Shown here: one piece after another, positions 5,991-8,026 of the stretch
How positions within the stretch are numbered: the first letter of the stretch is position 1
Layout: the number at the start of each line of letters is the position of its first letter
DNA from: a bacterium
Lineage (GTDB): Bacteria; Hydrothermota; UBA3072; B12-G15
Length of the DNA: 8,026 nucleotides
NCBI GenBank assembly: GCA_003646055.1
Contig: QNDZ01000073.1
Location: 1-8,026 of the forward strand
Reading direction: 5' to 3'
Translations under genes and position numbers: made by a program
The notes under the pieces: model-generated
What the model saw: the letters and a program-made list of their open reading frames with translations, nothing else
Told to the model about the DNA's origin: nothing
Database searches by the model: none

Positions 5991-6356
5991 ATGGAGATGG
6001 ACAATCAGGCAGTACTGGATGATAGTGTAAAGGTCGTTTCAAGTGAGATGTCTGGATGGCTGAAACTTGTGGGAATCGTGAGTATTGTTATGGGTGGACT
6101 GGCAGCCCTCACGGTCATTGGTATAATCACTGCATGGCTTCCCATATGGCAGGGTGTTCTCCTTTTAAGGGCAGGGAATGACTTTGCGAATGTGTCAGGT
6201 AAGGAACAGGAAGCAGTTTTATCAGGATTGAAGAACCTGAAGATTTATTTCATTATCCAGGGGATTATTGTGCTGATTGGTATTGCCTCATCGGTTCTCG
6301 CAATATTCCTTGTGGGTGTTTCTGGTATTATGGATGCCTTCAGGGGGCTATATTGA
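5991..6356 (+). CDS. Small DUF5362-like membrane protein
   Basis: A 121-residue protein of unknown function. A short polar N-terminus (residues 1-22) leads into hydrophobic stretches at about 24-46, 48-60 and 84-112. The layout and the segment GWLKLVGIVSIVMGG followed by AWLPIWQGVLLLRAG (48-62) resemble DUF5362 family membrane proteins; this assignment is from memory of the family pattern. A polar loop (62-80) and a short tail SGIMDAFRGLY probably face the cytoplasm. It has a strong ribosome binding site and is the first gene of the right operon. Its stop overlaps the next gene's TTG start in a TTGA, so the two are likely coupled. No catalytic motif is visible. Confidence 0.8.
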   Translation: MEMDNQAVLDDSVKVVSSEMSGWLKLVGIVSIVMGGLAALTVIGIITAWLPIWQGVLLLRAGNDFANVSGKEQEAVLSGLKNLKIYFIIQGIIVLIGIASSVLAIFLVGVSGIMDAFRGLY

Positions 6357-6988
6357 ACAGTGAATTCTCCCTCCGTCAGAAGATGATTGAGATAGGGAAA
6401 CTCCTTGAGGAGAAAGGGCTTGTTGTTGCAACAGATGGAAACTTTAGCACGAGGCTTCCCGATGGAAATATCCTGATAACCCCATCCGGCCTGCCAAAGG
6501 GAAGACTCACAATTGATTCACTGGTGAAGATTGACCTTGAAGGAAGGAAGGTGAAGGGGACATATAAACCATCAAGTGAATACAGGATGCACCTTGAGGT
6601 TTACAGGAAGAGGCAGGATGTGAATGCTGTTGTTCACACCCACTCTCCATATGCAACTGCCTTTGCTGTTTCCCATATCCCACTTGAACCTGTTGTTTCT
6701 GAGGCCGTCCTTACCAATGGGCATGTGCCAGTTAGCCCATATGCAACACCATCAACAGAGGAAGTCCCCCGTTCAATATCTGCATACATTGAGAAGCATA
6801 ATGCTATACTACTTGCCAACCACGGCTGCCTTGCAATGGGTAAGGACCTTGATGAGGCATTTTACAGGGCAGAAAGAATAGAGTTTCTTGCAAGGGTGAT
6901 GTTTATATCACGCCTCCTTGGTGGAGAGAAGAAGATTCCTCAGGAAGAGATTGATAAGTTATTAAAAAACTGGGGAATTGAGGTGTGA
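6353..6988 (+). CDS. Class II (zinc-dependent) aldolase/adducin-family protein, fuculose-phosphate aldolase-like
   Basis: A 211-residue cytosolic enzyme of the aldolase II/adducin family. Visible landmarks: phosphate-binding TDGNFSTR (28-34) and LITPSGLPKG (41-50); catalytic glutamate in SSEYRMH (E76); zinc ligands in VVHTHSPYATA (H95, H97) and LLANHGCLAMG (H157). These match the Glu73, His92, His94 and His155 set of E. coli fuculose-1-phosphate aldolase. The family also includes ribulose-5-phosphate 4-epimerases and methylthioribulose-1-phosphate dehydratases, so an aldol cleavage of a sugar 1-phosphate is likely but the substrate is open. No sugar kinase or isomerase lies nearby. The start is TTG at 6353, overlapping the previous stop and preceded by AGGGGG at good spacing; the next in-frame ATG (6383) would remove ten residues and has a weaker upstream site. 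The GTG of the next gene overlaps the stop (GTGA). Confidence 0.9.
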   Translation: MNSEFSLRQKMIEIGKLLEEKGLVVATDGNFSTRLPDGNILITPSGLPKGRLTIDSLVKIDLEGRKVKGTYKPSSEYRMHLEVYRKRQDVNAVVHTHSPYATAFAVSHIPLEPVVSEAVLTNGHVPVSPYATPSTEEVPRSISAYIEKHNAILLANHGCLAMGKDLDEAFYRAERIEFLARVMFISRLLGGEKKIPQEEIDKLLKNWGIEV

Positions 6989-7419
6989 AGTTCATATGTG
7001 ATTTTATGCTTGGAAGACTTGCAAGGTGGATGAGGCTACTGGGTTATGATACCGAATACTTCAGGGAAGACCATCCGGATAAACTCATTGTAAAAGCAAA
7101 GGCTGAGGCAAGGGTTATCCTTACCAGAAATTCAAAACTTATGGAGATGCCTGGTGTTGTTTATATAAAGTCAGAGATTATCCATGAACAACTCAGGAAG
7201 GTGATGGAGATTTTTCCTCCAGAGGGAGAACCCCTTTCAAGATGCAGCCTTTGTAATACTCCAATACAGAGAATAGAGAAGGAGAAGGTTAAAGGAAGGG
7301 TTCCAGAGTATGTATATAAAACCCAGGATGAATTTTATTACTGCCCAGAATGTGATAAGATATACTGGCAGGGAACACATATTGACCTGATGAAGGAATT
7401 CTTGAAGAGGGTGGGATGA
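6985..7419 (+). CDS. Mut7-C RNase-domain protein with zinc ribbon
   Basis: A 144-residue protein matching the Mut7-C family (PIN-like RNase fold, named after the C-terminus of C. elegans MUT-7). Residues 1-75 carry the family pattern: CDFMLGRLARWMRLLGYDTEY (D6, D22), VILTRNSKL (44-52) and an IIHEQL motif. Residues 85-131 form a zinc ribbon with C87/C90 and C120/C123, followed by the family's IYWQGTH ending. Free-standing bacterial and archaeal copies are widespread but poorly characterised; a nuclease role on RNA is presumed. The family usually has TRD where this protein has TRN (N49), so an acidic metal ligand may be lost. The start is a GTG overlapping the aldolase stop, with GGGG about 10 nt upstream. 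The stop overlaps the next start (ATGA). Confidence 0.9.
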   Translation: MKFICDFMLGRLARWMRLLGYDTEYFREDHPDKLIVKAKAEARVILTRNSKLMEMPGVVYIKSEIIHEQLRKVMEIFPPEGEPLSRCSLCNTPIQRIEKEKVKGRVPEYVYKTQDEFYYCPECDKIYWQGTHIDLMKEFLKRVG

Positions 7420-8026
7420 GGAAGTCCTTTATACTCTTGTTTGTAATCATACTTTCAGGCTGTGTATCAAAGCAGGCAGTCAGGCCTGTACCAAGAAGGG
7501 GTATGCCAGAACCAGACGTGAGGATTCTTCTCTTAAAGAACCCACGAAAGTTCACTGTTTCATCAGATATTGGGACAAGGGTATATACTGGAGGAAAGAA
7601 AGGAATCTTTGCTGGTGAGATTGTTGTTCATACAAAACCCCTGAAGATAAAGGTTCATGGGAATATGGTTGTGAAAGATGCCAGTTTTCCTGTTGCTTTT
7701 GTTCCTGTTGGAGATGCAGGGATATACCTGAACGGAAGACCTTACAGGGGTTACATAAAGTTGATAAAAAATGGTGAAGGTATACTTGTGATAAATTTTG
7801 TAAAGATGGAGGACTACATAAAGGGTGTTGTTCCAAGGGAGATGGGGAGACTATCTCCAGAACTGATTGAGGCATTGAAGGCACAGGCTGTGGCTGCAAG
7901 GTCATATGCATTCAACCTTCTTAACAGAGAGAAACCCTATGACCTTGTAAACACAGAGGCCCATCAGGTCTATGGAAGTTATGATGTCTCAACCCCCACC
8001 ACAGACAGTGCTGTTGAACTCACAAG
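7416..8026 (+). CDS. SpoIID/LytB-family lipoprotein, 3' end outside window
   Basis: An open frame from ATG at 7416 to the window edge, 203 codons visible. The N-terminus is a lipoprotein signal: MRKS, a hydrophobic core and the lipobox LSGC with C16, so the mature protein should be lipid-anchored outside the inner membrane. After a linker and a beta-rich region (about 35-125) comes the SpoIID domain: MEDYIKGVVPREMG with the conserved Glu (E142), then PELIEALKAQAVAARSYA (148-165), YDLVNTEAHQVYG (175-187) and the start of the following TxxAVxxT segment (about residue 196 on). In Bacillus, SpoIID is a peptidoglycan lytic transglycosylase acting on denuded glycan; non-sporulating bacteria use relatives in cell-wall turnover or division. 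Nothing else here suggests sporulation. GAGGGTGGG precedes the ATG, and the start overlaps the Mut7-C stop. The catalytic Glu is present; the rest of the domain cannot be judged. Confidence 0.92.
   Translation, partial: MRKSFILLFVIILSGCVSKQAVRPVPRRGMPEPDVRILLLKNPRKFTVSSDIGTRVYTGGKKGIFAGEIVVHTKPLKIKVHGNMVVKDASFPVAFVPVGDAGIYLNGRPYRGYIKLIKNGEGILVINFVKMEDYIKGVVPREMGRLSPELIEALKAQAVAARSYAFNLLNREKPYDLVNTEAHQVYGSYDVSTPTTDSAVELT

Noticed and set aside
7552..7911. A 119-codon minus-strand reading frame
   Set aside because: It is the antisense shadow of the SpoIID-family lipoprotein, whose motifs and lipobox are clear on the plus strand.
7416..8026. SpoIID-like gene as a sign of an endospore former
   Set aside because: SpoIID-domain lipoproteins are common in non-sporulating bacteria, and no other sporulation gene is in the window.

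Overview
This is a gene-dense stretch of bacterial chromosome with housekeeping character. Two divergent operons start from one 282-bp intergenic region (5709-5990), and a third, partial gene converges on the end of the left operon. I see no phage, CRISPR, toxin-antitoxin or recognisable defence system. The sequence does not settle the organism. Strong AGGAGG-type ribosome binding sites, sigma70-like TTGnnn/TATAAT promoters, a lipobox lipoprotein and a CHASE2-cyclase fit a bacterium, probably diderm. AT-leaning base use, frequent AGG/AGA arginine codons and very tight gene packing would suit a thermophilic or candidate-phylum lineage (inference).

Left edge (1-1233, + strand): the 3' part of a membrane-bound class III nucleotidyl cyclase. 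It holds the end of an extracytoplasmic CHASE2 sensor, about three membrane segments, the catalytic domain and a short helical tail. It ends 8 bp before the tail-to-tail end of the left operon.

Left operon (5708 to 1242, - strand), in order of transcription: ffh (SRP GTPase), a short DUF456-like membrane protein, an EamA-family transporter, a compact Amidohydro_3 (YtcJ-like) hydrolase and a divergent Fpg/MutM-type DNA glycosylase. Junctions are GTGA overlap, ATGA overlap, 1-nt gap and 8-nt overlap, so the five genes are almost certainly one transcript. Its promoter is near-consensus and places the transcription start at or next to the ffh ATG, which predicts a leaderless mRNA.

Intergenic region: it carries a roughly 122-bp element bounded by 9-bp inverted repeats with nested internal inverted repeats, like a REP/MITE-type sequence. 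A perfect 12-bp tandem duplication abuts it. A promoter on each strand flanks the element.

Right operon (5991 to beyond 8026, + strand): a DUF5362-like small membrane protein, a zinc-dependent class II aldolase, a Mut7-C RNase-like protein with a zinc ribbon, and the first 203 codons of a SpoIID-family lipoprotein. All three junctions are 4-nt NTGA overlaps, using TTG, GTG and ATG starts in turn.

The functions (protein targeting, DNA repair, transport, small-molecule hydrolysis, sugar-phosphate chemistry, RNA processing, cell wall) do not form one obvious pathway. The most notable points are the leaderless ffh promoter, the element between the two promoters, the divergent Fpg subfamily, and ffh lying apart from its usual ribosomal-protein neighbours.
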